Program-made: the position numbers and the translations under genes
The notes under the pieces: model-generated
The model's input: the letters and a program-made list of their open reading frames with translations, nothing else
Databases searched by the model: none
What the model was told of the DNA's origin: nothing
Shown: positions 52,291 through 61,837 of the stretch, piece by piece
Layout of the letters: each line of letters begins with the position of its first letter
How positions within the stretch are numbered: the first letter of the stretch is position 1
Assembly (NCBI GenBank): GCA_963575745.1
Contig: CAUYUJ010003025.1
Coordinates: forward strand, 531,057 to 595,056
Direction of reading: 5' to 3'
DNA: 64,000 nucleotides
Origin: Prorocentrum cordatum
Lineage: Eukaryota > Sar > Dinophyceae > Prorocentrales > Prorocentraceae

Positions 52291-52695
52291 GGCAGTCTGG
52301 AGTTTTGGAGACCCCAGAGCTGCCGAGTCGACAAGTTTGCTGAGCACATAGGTAAGTGCGCGGCATATCTCGCGAGGCATTGCTCGGACTATGCGAGATC
52401 ATCGGGTGGTTGGGTCTATTTCGGGGACCTAGTACAGAAGATTGCTGAGGGCGGATTCAGTTACCAGTCATATGTTCTCGCAGCACACGGCTTAGCCGCG
52501 TTGCAGCCAGAGACAGTGGGAGTTTGGGGAGCAACCCCTGAAGATAGTGAAAACATCAGTGGAACGAGCATTTACGACATGTGGCAGAATTACAAGGCGT
52601 GCCCCTCGCAGATACAAGTGAGGAGAGCAATTGCCATACCTGTCTTCTATCGCGTATGCCAGGGACATTCCACTTTTGTCGCTTCCATTGAATGA
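52291..52695 (+). CDS. KptA/Tpt1-like (RNA 2'-phosphotransferase) domain
   Basis: In the same frame as the preceding ORF, after one TGA. It encodes VDKFAEHIGKCAAYLARH, a helix ending in Arg-His, then GGWVYFGDLVQKI, the GWV..DL wing. About 90 residues later comes FYRVCQGHS, an exact RxxQGHS motif. In Tpt1/KptA the LLRH, GWV and RxxQGHS motifs occur in this order and supply NAD+ and RNA contacts. The HGT-containing second half is not evident after the TGA at 52,693, though an HGT-type domain lies upstream in the tandem module. Tpt1/KptA removes a splice-junction 2'-phosphate from tRNA. Whether this one is active cannot be told. Confidence 0.6.
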   Translation, partial: GSLEFWRPQSCRVDKFAEHIGKCAAYLARHCSDYARSSGGWVYFGDLVQKIAEGGFSYQSYVLAAHGLAALQPETVGVWGATPEDSENISGTSIYDMWQNYKACPSQIQVRRAIAIPVFYRVCQGHSTFVASIE

Positions 52696-53277
52696 ATGTA
52701 CGTCCCATATGACCCTGGCCAAGCCAGGAGTCACGGGTCCCTTCTCCACGTCACAGACATGCAGACGTTCCCAGACTCTACGGATGGAAGGGTACGCTTT
52801 CCGAAGAAAGATTCAGGGCTTTGCCTCGAAGCAGACTACGAACTGCTAAGGCTGCTTCCGACCAACATGAGCCCAACAATGCCCGATGCAACGCGTACCC
52901 CTCCGTGGCTCAGCCAGCGGAGATATGGGGGGGGGGCTCCCCCTCCAAGGCGTTTTGTGTCTATGGGCCATAACGCACAAGAAGGAGAGCCGCCAACGGT
53001 TGGGACATGGCCCGCAGAGGACGCAGTCCATCTATGGGACAAGCTCCCCAACCATAGAGATTCCTGGCCACTAATTCTTGTTTTCGCTGGCCGAGTGCTC
53101 ACTCGCCTCTCGCGTAGAATTTGCCAGGGCGGGACCCTCGTGTCTCGAGAGGTGCCGAGGTTCACTGATAACGGCAGGGCCGTCACTCTTGTTAGAGTTG
53201 GAAACCCAGCGGATATTGGAACACAGCAGATGTTCTGGTCCGTTGCTTTCAACCATGAATGGGCTCGCACGAAGTGA
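52696..53277 (+). CDS. Unrecognised ORF following the KptA-like domain
   Basis: Starts with an ATG directly after the TGA at 52,693-52,695 and stays in the frame used by the two preceding segments, so it may be a continuation. 193 codons with Arg-rich and Pro-rich stretches; no domain recognised. A short tract of nine G lies near 52,929. Confidence 0.4.
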   Translation: MYVPYDPGQARSHGSLLHVTDMQTFPDSTDGRVRFPKKDSGLCLEADYELLRLLPTNMSPTMPDATRTPPWLSQRRYGGGAPPPRRFVSMGHNAQEGEPPTVGTWPAEDAVHLWDKLPNHRDSWPLILVFAGRVLTRLSRRICQGGTLVSREVPRFTDNGRAVTLVRVGNPADIGTQQMFWSVAFNHEWARTK

Positions 53278-55592
53278 TTTTCGACAACGAACCAGTGATC
53301 GCTTGGATTCACACTGATGAGACGCTATCGTTGGTCCCAAATCACAGGCCCCAGTTGTTGCCCGAGGCGCAAGAACGTGTTTTGTCTGTTCCCTGGACGG
53401 ACGACGGTAGGTTTTGGTGCTGCCAATTTCACTGGGTGCGCACGGGCTTCGGACACTGTCAATTTTGCAACTGTCGGATCACATACAAACATAGAGTCAC
53501 TCACGACTATATGGCCCAGACGTGGAACAGACAGATCATCCCGACATCCCTTGCGGCAAATGGACTTGAATTTCATGTGAACGACCCTGATAATCTTCTC
53601 ACAACGCGTGCTGACTGGATCGGTACGCGTACGAGAAGACAAGAGAGAGCCTCTGCGATTGTGATAAGAAATATCAGCAGCAACCGACAGCAGGAGCGCA
53701 AGTGGGCAGATGGGGCATTCACGCGGATGGCCGCTGCTGGTCAAATCTTTGGGAATAGCCAGGCAGGCAACTTCCCTGCCTGGGTTCCAGAGAACGCCGC
53801 GGCTCAGCCGCCGGCGCGACATGGCCCTTTCTTCCAGTATTTGGAGCCCTTGAAACGGAGGTTCATTGAATGGCTCGCATTCTCGGCTTCGAGAGCGAGG
53901 ACCCAAGTTCCTCCAATTCAGGTATGGTGGGCCATGCTTTGGAAGACAGATATTGACCAGTATGCGCGCCCAATGTCTTGCCCAGCTCTGGCAGCCTTCG
54001 ACTGGCCAGATCCGCGAGACGACCTCCACGAACCGATAAACGGTTGGGAGAGATGGCAGCTCACGATGACCAGGCAAAACACTTCCGTCCCGACACTTCA
54101 AACGATAGCCAATGCGGTAGCCATGGGAACACCGTGGATGCCTGTGCCGCAGGACGATGCCGCAGACGCCGCAGGGCAACGCCCTCGCGGACGTCTACCG
54201 GTTGCCCGGAAAAACAGCTTGGAGGCGAGACCGAGTCGTGACTCTCGCTCTATCACTAGGCGAACAAATCAGTGTCGCGATCATCGTCTCATAGCACGGA
54301 TGCTGCAACCTGCCTCCGGCGAAGCCGCGACGGCAGACGCAGACTTGCAAATCACGCTTGACTTCACAGCCCTCAGCGGGCCTAAGGCAACGCTGATAAC
54401 TGAAGGGACGATCAACCTTGATCAGCCCGACGGATATTCATATAAGCATTGCGAGGACAGTTCAATAAACAGATCTTTGCATGGGAGTGAGGCTAGAGTA
54501 ATAACGGCACAATATGTCATTGAATACACAAGTGTTCGCTCAAATACCAATGATCCCAATAGGTTGCGACTGTCAGGGGAAACAGAACACGAAGTCCCAC
54601 CGATCGTGAAGAACATAGTTGAAGGGAACTGGATGGCCCCTGTACAACAAATGCAACTTGGTCTTCGCATTATTAGAGTGGTTGCCATCGTTCGCGAGAT
54701 CATGAGCTCGTTTATTTCAGATGGACATGTTGTTGATTATCCGGGGCGAACAATTCGCACCGCGGGAGGGAGCACAGATGATGCTAATTATAAGCGACGG
54801 AGGGATGCACACGCCCTCGACTGTCGCATCCGCTCTGCGGTTCAGACGGACGACCTCATAGAAGAGTGGGCCCGCAATTTAGGTAGACAGGTACGAACCG
54901 ACATTCGTCGCCAGGGCTCGCTGCTACAGGAGGCCATTCATTGGTTTCATAACAGGTACGTAGATGCCAACACGGAGCTCCAAGATAAGGACGCAGGCCC
55001 GTTCCGTATTGCATGCGGTAAGTTTGGCATTCCAGTAGCTACAGCTGGTAGGAATTTGCTGAAGTTCATTCGCGATCGAGAGCAGAATGTTCGTGAGAGC
55101 GGGGGTGCCAATGAGTCCCACGACAGCCCAGCTGGTTCGGTGGGGCCGAGACGACCACAGGATGCGGCGAAAGCGAGACCGCTACCACCATCTCCGCCGC
55201 GCAGACCCGACGTCTCAGACGCTCGGACTGGCGACGAAGTTACCGAATCCCCATGCTCTGCCACCGGCGCAGCCGTGTCGGCAAGAGAGGAATACTCGTG
55301 GTACTCTGACACACGGGATTGGTCGAGGCCCCAGCGCGCGCGCGATGGAGCCATGGATGTCGGCCGCGGCGCTGCTGGCCACGACCCGCTCGTCTCCTAC
55401 CCGCGCTACGCAAACGACGTGCAGGTCGGATACTACGTCCATAGGGATCGGATATGGTGGCTGTCCAACGACGTCTGGTGGTCGCAGCTGCGGCGCGTCC
55501 TGTCTCTGGCTGAGCATGAGTATCGCTTCCCGCTGAAGGGGGGGGGGGGGGCGACCAAGAACAAAGACAAGTATTACAGGACAGCGTGCTAG
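53259..55592 (+). CDS. Large unrecognised ORF (777 codons) of the giant copia element
   Basis: ATG at 53,259, overlapping the end of the previous ORF in another frame. Uninterrupted. Features: an early Cys cluster (HCQFCNC, near 53,457), Trp-rich segments, a helical domain near 54,600-55,080, then a Pro/Arg-rich linker and a Trp/Tyr-rich C-terminal segment ending in a G-run-coded Gly tract. No family recognised. Being the longest intact frame of this element, it is worth a structure-based search. Confidence 0.6.
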   Translation: MGSHEVIFDNEPVIAWIHTDETLSLVPNHRPQLLPEAQERVLSVPWTDDGRFWCCQFHWVRTGFGHCQFCNCRITYKHRVTHDYMAQTWNRQIIPTSLAANGLEFHVNDPDNLLTTRADWIGTRTRRQERASAIVIRNISSNRQQERKWADGAFTRMAAAGQIFGNSQAGNFPAWVPENAAAQPPARHGPFFQYLEPLKRRFIEWLAFSASRARTQVPPIQVWWAMLWKTDIDQYARPMSCPALAAFDWPDPRDDLHEPINGWERWQLTMTRQNTSVPTLQTIANAVAMGTPWMPVPQDDAADAAGQRPRGRLPVARKNSLEARPSRDSRSITRRTNQCRDHRLIARMLQPASGEAATADADLQITLDFTALSGPKATLITEGTINLDQPDGYSYKHCEDSSINRSLHGSEARVITAQYVIEYTSVRSNTNDPNRLRLSGETEHEVPPIVKNIVEGNWMAPVQQMQLGLRIIRVVAIVREIMSSFISDGHVVDYPGRTIRTAGGSTDDANYKRRRDAHALDCRIRSAVQTDDLIEEWARNLGRQVRTDIRRQGSLLQEAIHWFHNRYVDANTELQDKDAGPFRIACGKFGIPVATAGRNLLKFIRDREQNVRESGGANESHDSPAGSVGPRRPQDAAKARPLPPSPPRRPDVSDARTGDEVTESPCSATGAAVSAREEYSWYSDTRDWSRPQRARDGAMDVGRGAAGHDPLVSYPRYANDVQVGYYVHRDRIWWLSNDVWWSQLRRVLSLAEHEYRFPLKGGGGATKNKDKYYRTAC

Positions 55593-56001
55593 GCTGGCCG
55601 TGGCAAAGGAAGGTCCCGCTCGCCTCGCGGCGGCGAGGGACAGACTGGAGGCTCGGCGCCGCCGAGCCCGAGGCCTCCGACGCCACCGACGGGGGACAAC
55701 AACCCGTTCGAGGACCTGGATTGAGTCCGGCCCGCGTGACTTAGTCGCTGCAGGCGCATGCAAGAGAGTTCTCGCCGCGCGACGAAGGCGCGTCGGACGA
55801 GTAAAGCAGCTCTGCCGATCGGCGAAGCCGAATCGGCGGAGAGAGCTTATTTATCTAATGGTTGGAGTCGTCGGGCCTCTTCGGCCCTTAGCCCCCTGGT
55901 GCCCACCGTTGAGCGGTAAAAGTTTTTGGGGTTCGCTCCGGTGGTTGTACATGCATAGGCCAGGCGCGCTGTGGCCGGATGGGCTCTACGAGGCCCGCCG
56001 C

Positions 56002-56007
56002 GGGGGG
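56002..56007 (+). promoter_or_regulatory. Putative polypurine tract
   Basis: Six G directly before the AGT that starts the right LTR, the position of the plus-strand primer. Very short, so the call rests mainly on position. Confidence 0.45.
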
Positions 56008-56341
56008 AGTGCTCCGCCTCGTATTCATGCTGCTTGTCACATCACTTGCTTTGCTGCGCACTGTGTGACTATCTGCAGATGTGTTGTACTCAAGCTACGC
56101 GTGAGCGTACAGGAGATAAAAGGGGCGTGCTGGCTCGCACGCGCGCGCCGAGGGGTCGCCCCCTCGTCGCGCTCGTGTCGTCGGCCGGTCGGCCTCCTCA
56201 CTTACTATTCCTGATAGAGTACATTTGCTTACCCGTTACTTGTCTTATCGATGTTTCATCGCGTACCCTCTACCACTGAGCAGAGTGAACTCGAGACCTT
56301 AATCCCTTTGTCATCTTATCCCGATTCTCAGAGGAAAGACT
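56008..56341 (+). repeat. Right LTR of the giant copia-type element
   Basis: 334 bases aligned with 12,547-12,891 and followed directly by ACTTT. The LTR divergence (about 22 substitutions in 323 bases by hand count) marks an older insertion than the nested element. Confidence 0.88.
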
Positions 56342-56346
56342 ACTTT
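56342..56346. repeat. Target site duplication, right copy (ACTTT)
   Basis: Matches 12,542-12,546 on the left side. Confidence 0.65.
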
Positions 56347-56939
56347 CTCTCCCTCTCTTTCTCTGTCGCCCCCTGATGGATGCTTGAGTGTTCATAATTT
56401 TCGTTTCCTTTGGCTTCCGCGTATCAGCCCGCGCGTGCTAGCTTCTGCTCGGGGTTTGCACGTCTGCGGGGCAATGGGGCCCTGCGCTACATATAACCAC
56501 ACCAAGAACCTCAATGACTGGGGTAGGTGCGTATTGCACTCCTTGCACTACTACGCCCCGTACTGTAGTTGGTTTTCCGACTTGCGGAGCCTCGTGCTGT
56601 GAACAGGCCGCGGCCGGTTTTGTTATGTTTTGTTTGGAGGGTGAAAGCGGGGGTCGGGCGCAGGGTCCCGGCAATGGTGTTTGTATGGGCCATGCATGCG
56701 CGATGCATCCTCGATTGCTGTGTTCGGCGGGGGAGCCAATTGAAGCTCCCCGCCTGCACCCATGCGCGAGATTTGAGGGTAAACGAGGCAAGGGGGCGGG
56801 GGCTCGCGAAAGGCGACGAAGGCAGCGTGCGCTGAGGGCCCCCAAAAAAGGTTGGAATAGACAAAAGCGGTGAGGTGAGTGTCAAAACCTACCCAGCCAA
56901 TCTGACATGCGGAGCGCTGCGCCTCATTTTAGGGGATCT
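56347..56939. other. Flank with no recognised gene
   Basis: Begins with a CT-rich stretch, then mixed sequence. Short open frames on both strands have no motif. Confidence 0.5.
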
Positions 56940-57165
56940 TGAAGGCCAGGGCAAAATGCGAAGTCACATTGTGGGGGAAAAAGAAAAATGTGAATTCACT
57001 TTTTGGGAAAAAGGAAAATCGGAATTCACATTTTGGACAAAAGGACAATGTGAATTCACATGTTGGAATTTTGTATAAGAAACTGGATGGAAAAGGGGCC
57101 AGAATGTGAATTCAAATTTTGGGAAGAAGGAACATGTGAATTCACATTTTGGGAGAATCGCGGGT
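56940..57165. repeat. Minisatellite with TGTGAATTCACA palindromes
   Basis: Five or six imperfect units of about 35 bases, each with a GAATTC-centred palindrome followed by a TTTTGGGAAAAAGGA-type spacer. Some units carry CGGAATTCA or GAATTCAAA variants. Confidence 0.85.
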
Positions 57166-57485
57166 CCCATTCCAAATCTGTCTTGGGGGTCGACAAGTCA
57201 TCGTTTGGGAACATACGCGATCATCAATCGCACAGTCTAGATACACTTGCGCTCTACTTCGCCGCCCCACGCGCAATATGCAAGAACGCCTGCACGCATG
57301 AACGATAATGGGTGGACGGCGCGTTTGCCCGCGCGGGCACGAACGATTGGCCCTCCATGGCCGCCAACGCTGGATGCCAATCGTACCCGATCATATACGT
57401 GAGCGATACATTGAGCATACATGCGCCATTCAGCCCCCATTGAAGACCCCCTGTTGCAGACCCTTCCTTTCACCCTTAAATTTGT

Positions 57486-57524
57486 TGTTCTTCCCCCCTC
57501 TTTCTCGCTCTCTCTCGCTCTCTC

Positions 57525-57621
<97 letters not shown>

Positions 57622-57625
57622 GTAT
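57486..57625. repeat. (CT)n then (TA)n microsatellite
   Basis: Over 100 bases of CTCTCT with a few CG interruptions, ending in a TATATATA run. The Ser/Leu-rich and Arg/Glu-rich frames are artefacts. The 57,166-57,485 stretch before it and 57,626-58,029 after it hold no gene I can support. Confidence 0.95.
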
Positions 57626-58029
57626 ATATCGCCTCTTGATTGTAACCTTCGGTTGGCACGCAACTGATCCGCTGGCTGCACAGATTGGGGTCGTGCGCCT
57701 CTCTCTGCTCCTCCTCCCTCCTGCTGCGCCCCCTTCTAATTATGGCCAATTCTGTATTTACGTCGGGAAGGGGCCGGTGTTTAAAGCAGTCGGCGCATGG
57801 GACGGTCGAAGTGTTGGCGGCGACACTGTCAATGATCGTTCTTCGTCCTCCACTTTTCGTTCCTTCCTCTTCCTCTTTTCCTCGTCTCGCTCATGCGAAC
57901 AACCGCCCGAATTTCCGTACCGAGTTTCGGCCACGCTCGCAGAACATATTTTCTGCGATTGGCGACCGTGGTCTGGTGAATGTCATCGGTTGTTAACCCT
58001 CCATTACCATTGTTGCGCGGCCTCCAAAA

Positions 58030-58345
58030 AATGCCCGAAAACGGAACAACAAAACTCCCTGCGCCCCAAAGCGAAAAGAGCTTTCTCTCCGTCTAAAACG
58101 GAACAAGCCCCTCTCCATCTCCACAGCGAAACCAAACTCCCCCCGCCCCGAAGACGGAACAACCCCTCCCCCCCCGCCCTTTCAGAGCGAAACGAGCCCC
58201 TGCCCCCCGAAAGCGGAACAACCCCTCCCCCCCCCTCCCTTCCAAAGCGTATCGAGTCTTCCCGGTCGAAAACGGAACAGCCCCCCCTCCCCCTACACAG
58301 CGAAACCAAGCCCCCTCACCCGAAAACGGACCCCCCCTCCCAGAG
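58030..58345. repeat. Tandem CGAAAACGGAACA / poly-C units
   Basis: Five or six imperfect units alternate GAAAACGGAACA-type cores, poly-C blocks and AGAGCGAAAC segments. Related to 10,140-10,245. The following bases (58,350-58,405) resemble 2,296-2,358, including CGGATCGGCGGATTT versus AGATCGGCGGATTT. Confidence 0.75.
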
Positions 58346-58704
58346 CGAAGCTACAGCGAGCTCAGGCTGACGTTCTCTTAGACTCATACACCAGATCGGC
58401 GGATTTGTGACCTCCTCTCTTCTGCTCTTGCTCCTTTGCCGCCCCCCTATCCAAACACGTGGGAACTTGCACATAAACAGTACCGGGGGCTCTCTCATGG
58501 ATATCGAACGAGTATTTATCGGGATCGCGTTGCCCGACGCTTCCGGGTCACATGCGCCGTTTGGCTGGTCAGTAAGACAGTGTTTCTGCCCCTTCTGCCT
58601 TGTCCAGTGGTTTTTGGGTGGCTCATCGGCGATTTGGTTCAGCCTGTGGGCCCACATCTCGGATTTGGGGGGCAGAGTTGCTGAGGCCTTGCAGGCCGCT
58701 CGCA

Positions 58705-58860
58705 GCTCTGACCAGGCGCAGCCGATCGCGCTCGCGTAAGAAGAAGAAAGACAAGGGCAAGGATAAGGACAAGGAATCGGATAGCCGCTCGCGCTCGCGC
58801 AAGAAGGACAAGGAGAAGGGCAAAGACAAGGAAAAAGACCGTGACCGCGACAGGGACAAG
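58705..58860 (+). CDS. RS/KD-rich coding stretch, possible exon
   Basis: Encodes alternating Arg-Ser dipeptides and long Lys-Asp-Lys runs followed by Asp-Arg repeats, as in RS-domain splicing factors and related nuclear proteins. AG dinucleotides lie before it, but exon ends cannot be fixed. It may be a host exon or the basic tail of a retroelement protein like the one at 28,200-28,600. Confidence 0.4.
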
Positions 58861-59558
58861 GAGCCGCATTGGCCAGCCAGGGGCGAGCTGGCCTGCCGCC
58901 GCTGCCCTGCCCTCCTCCCCCCTCCTGCCACACGCCCCCGTCCGCCCTCCTCTCTCCCTCCGTTTCCTCTCCTTCGTTCCCCTTTCCCTTCCCGCGCCCT
59001 TCATGGCCCCTCCCCCTCTCTCTTCATTCCCCCCTCTCTCTCCTCCTCCCCCCGACGCGCCCCCGCTCCTCGTCTTCTGTCCCACACCCTGCGTTCACAT
59101 GATGCTACGCTGCCTGCCAGCCTTCTCAGTGGGAAGCGCGCTCTCGGGTGGTGGCGGATCAAACCAATGCGATGAAAGCCCAGCTTAAATATGCAAACGC
59201 CCCCGGTGCGAGTGCGGAGCGTGATTGGCTCTTGCATCTTGGCATGAAAGGGATGCACGCGCATTTTGGTACCCTTTTCCAGGATTTGGGACATGCCGCC
59301 GAAGGGCCGCGATGTTCGGCGGCGGCCCGCGGCCGCTCCGCGAGTGGTTTCGCGGGCAGCGGTCGTTCGCCAGTAGCCCGCTGGGAGGCCGCGCGCCACC
59401 CCGCATGCGGGTAGAGCCGGGGCTGGCGATCGAGGGCTCGCGGACGAGCTTCGAGACCTCGCTGGTGTCCTTGGCGTCCCCGGGCCCGCAGGCGAGGCGA
59501 GCGGCCCTGGGGGTGGTCCCCCAAGGCGCCAAGCGAGCGCCGCCTGCTGCGCCCGGGG

Positions 59559-60455
59559 TTGCCGAGGGCAAGCTGGCAGTTGCCGGCGGCGCGCCAGGAG
59601 GGGGAGGCGCCCCCACCAACCCGCTGCTTCTGGCATTGGGAGCGGCGGCAGGGGCGCCCCATGCCGAGGACTTGCGACGGCGGTTTGCAGGAGGCTCGGG
59701 ATCGCCATCGAGGCGCGGCTGCGGGCCAGGCTGCCGGGCCAGAGGCACTTGCCGCCGCACTTTCCGAGCACCTCCGCACGGAGCTCGTCGCGCGCATCCT
59801 CGGTGGGGACGCGGACGCAGTATTCTGGGGCACCAGGAACGCGGTGGCGGACGGTCGCCAGAGCGGCGACCGCGGTCGTCCGACGACGCGCACCATCGCG
59901 GCGCGCTTCCCGGGCGTGCTCTCGCACCAGGCCTTGCGACGCATGGGGGGGCACCTGCGCGGGTCCGCCATGGAGGACCTGCTGGGCGGGGTTCCGCTGC
60001 CCAACGTGGTGCGGGTTGACCTCGTGACGGTCATCTTCGGGGTGCACCCAGAAGCATCTGGCGGAGCAGCTTTCCGGCGGGGCATCGTCCTCATAGGGCA
60101 CCACCTCCGCGCTCTGGGGGAGCTGAGCCAGTTGTGGCCATGCGGCGCGTGGCAAGATTTGGTTGGCCCTGGAGCTGCCGCCAGTCGCTCGGCCAGAGCG
60201 TTCCGCGGTCTTCCGAACGGCGTTGGAGGATTTGCAGGCGCCCCGGTCTGGCAGCACGACCCCTGGTTGCCTCCCAGCGGTGCGCCGCGGCGTGGGTGGA
60301 ACTTGCAACCCTCGTCACGAACTACGGCTTTTTGGGTTGACCGCGGCTTCTTGCGAGGCCCCGTAAGTTCACCGCCGAACCCGCGGCGCAGCAACAGGCC
60401 CTCTTGCGCTTCAGGCGGTTTGCAACCATCTGGGCCAACAAGGGGGACCACGTGA
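59559..60455 (+). pseudogene. Gag-like ORF of the decayed retroelement
   Basis: 298 codons, counted from a non-ATG start. The helical region at about 59,730-60,040 (EALAAALSEHLRTELVARI, later ALRRMGGHLRG) and a Trp-containing segment at about 60,085-60,165 look like a retroelement Gag or pre-RT region. The sense of the first part comes from the frame 59,225-59,700, so there is a frameshift near 59,700. No named family. Confidence 0.45.
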
Positions 60456-60863
60456 ACCTCATCCCTTCCGAGGTGGCGTCGCGCGGGGCATCCGAGCAGC
60501 ATTGGGGCGAACAGTTCGTCCACGCATTGCCGCACACACATGCCGGCGCCCTTCCTGCCCCTCCTGTTGCGCAGGTCGCTTCGCAGGTGGAATTGGCGGG
60601 CTTCCTCGACGGGCCTGCTCGCGCAGCCATCCTGGACACCAGCATTCTGAGGCCCCCTGAGGGCGAGTCATGGGGCCACTGCCGAAGGCCAGCGTGCTGG
60701 CGGCGTCCGAGGGCGAGCACTACCAGATCGTGGAGTCGTTGCACGAGCTGGGCATCAGGGGGGCGGAGATCCCGCGAGAAAGTTCCGCGGCCGCCCTGCG
60801 CGGAACGGCCTTTTCGGAGCGCATGAGGCATGGGACGATGTCGGGCGCCAACGGCGCCGCGCC
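60404..60863 (+). pseudogene. Linker and RT N-terminal region of the decayed retroelement
   Basis: Two overlapping frames (60,404-60,826 and 60,670-60,879). The second includes a helix of the type found just before RT fingers (EGEHYQIVESLHELGI). A frameshift separates them. Confidence 0.4.
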
Positions 60864-61547
60864 ATGCGCCCCATCTTGAACGCGGTCCCCACGGGCGCCC
60901 TTCAGCGGCGCTACGGCGGCGCGTCCAAGCTCATGGGACATCCAGGTTCGCGCCCGTTGCTGGACCTGCTTCCCGACGAGTTCCAGGTGCACTACTCCGA
61001 AGACCAGAGCGGCTGCTTCCACCTCTATCGAGTGCCTCGGGCGTGGCGTGGCTCTTTCGTCATCGAGGAGGCCACCCCTGGGCCCGCCTTCGGGTTTCCC
61101 GATAGCGCGCGGGCCCGGCCGCGCATGCGGACGTGCCCCATGGGTTGGGTCAGCGCGTTTGACTTTACCCAGGAGGCGCATGCAAACCTGATAACCAGGC
61201 AGCTTCCGCATACCATGGGGCTAGCATCCCTCGGGACCTGCTGCGGACGGGACCCGCGCCCGGCTCCTGCCGGCACCAGGGCGCCGTGGAATTGGTTCTC
61301 CATCTACGTCGGCAGATGGGGCCAGGGTAAGGTCGCCCTTGAGACGGAGACGGAACAGTGCGTTTTCAAGCCGAGCGGGGAGCCGATGAGCGACAGGGCA
61401 GCGCGCGCTGCAGCGGGCGCGTGGCGTGCTCTGAAGAAGTCCGCCGAGGGGTTTTCAATTTGGAGACTTGGCGAGCTCAGGTGCGCGGCGCCGACCGGTG
61501 CGTGTCTCCCACGCCATGGGCCACTTGGCAGCCGAACGCATCGATGA
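60864..61547 (+). pseudogene. Reverse transcriptase fragment
   Basis: MRPILNAVPT at the start, then SEDQSGCFHLYRVPRAWRG (motif A region with an acidic residue before a Phe-containing helix) and CPMGWVSAFDFTQEAHANLI (motif B-like, P-x-GW with a Gln). The catalytic YxDD box is not visible, so the RT is truncated or shifted after about 61,240. The rest to 61,547 is of unclear origin. Confidence 0.5.
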
Positions 61548-61725
61548 CGAGGACCTTTTGTCGCATTTGGACCGCATCGGCTTCGCCTTGATTGTTGGCC
61601 CCGGGCACTTTTCATTTCTCAACCGCCTGTTTCGCGAACCCTCGATTGGGCGGCCGCCGGCCCCCCTGAGCAGCGACGCGGCCGACGAGCTCCTTTCCGC
61701 GAGGATCGCTTCGCCGTTGCTCTGA
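61468..61725 (+). CDS. Short unrecognised ORF
   Basis: About 85 codons from a non-ATG start, with one internal ATG at 61,516. The helical, Leu/Asp-rich product (HAMGHLAAERIDDEDLLSHL) has no recognised domain. It may be the end of the preceding element in another frame. Confidence 0.3.
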   Translation: MASSGARRRPVRVSHAMGHLAAERIDDEDLLSHLDRIGFALIVGPGHFSFLNRLFREPSIGRPPAPLSSDAADELLSARIASPLL

Positions 61726-61837
61726 ACAGACCTCGCGGCGCAAATCTTTATTCCGTTGCCTACGTTTTTCGTTTCTGATTCTCCGTGTACTCCCATCTCA
61801 ATAGCCCTTTTTCTGGTCCAGGCCTGGCCCAGAGTGT

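Larger units (their letters stand above)
12547..56341 (+). mobile_element. Giant Ty1/copia-type LTR retrotransposon with nested insertion
   Basis: The element is bounded by LTRs of 345 and 334 bases that start AGT and end ACT, and is flanked on both sides by ACTTT (12,542-12,546 and 56,342-56,346), a 5-base target duplication. A TGGCTATCAGCC primer-binding-site-like stretch abuts the left LTR and a run of six G precedes the right LTR. Domain order is gag, CCCH fingers, protease-like, integrase, RT, RNase H, the Ty1/copia order. Total length is 43,795 bases, or about 28.2 kb without the nested 15.6 kb element, far above the usual 5-10 kb. About 17 kb lies between RNase H and the right LTR. Many frameshifts and stops show it is decayed. 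Confidence 0.88.
59225..61547 (+). mobile_element. Decayed retroelement fragment with Gag- and RT-like ORFs
   Basis: A chain of plus-strand frames, each broken by frameshifts, reads as parts of one retroelement: Gly/Ala-rich start, helical Gag-like part, linker, then an RT-like segment. No terminal repeats were found, so the limits are approximate. Confidence 0.55.
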
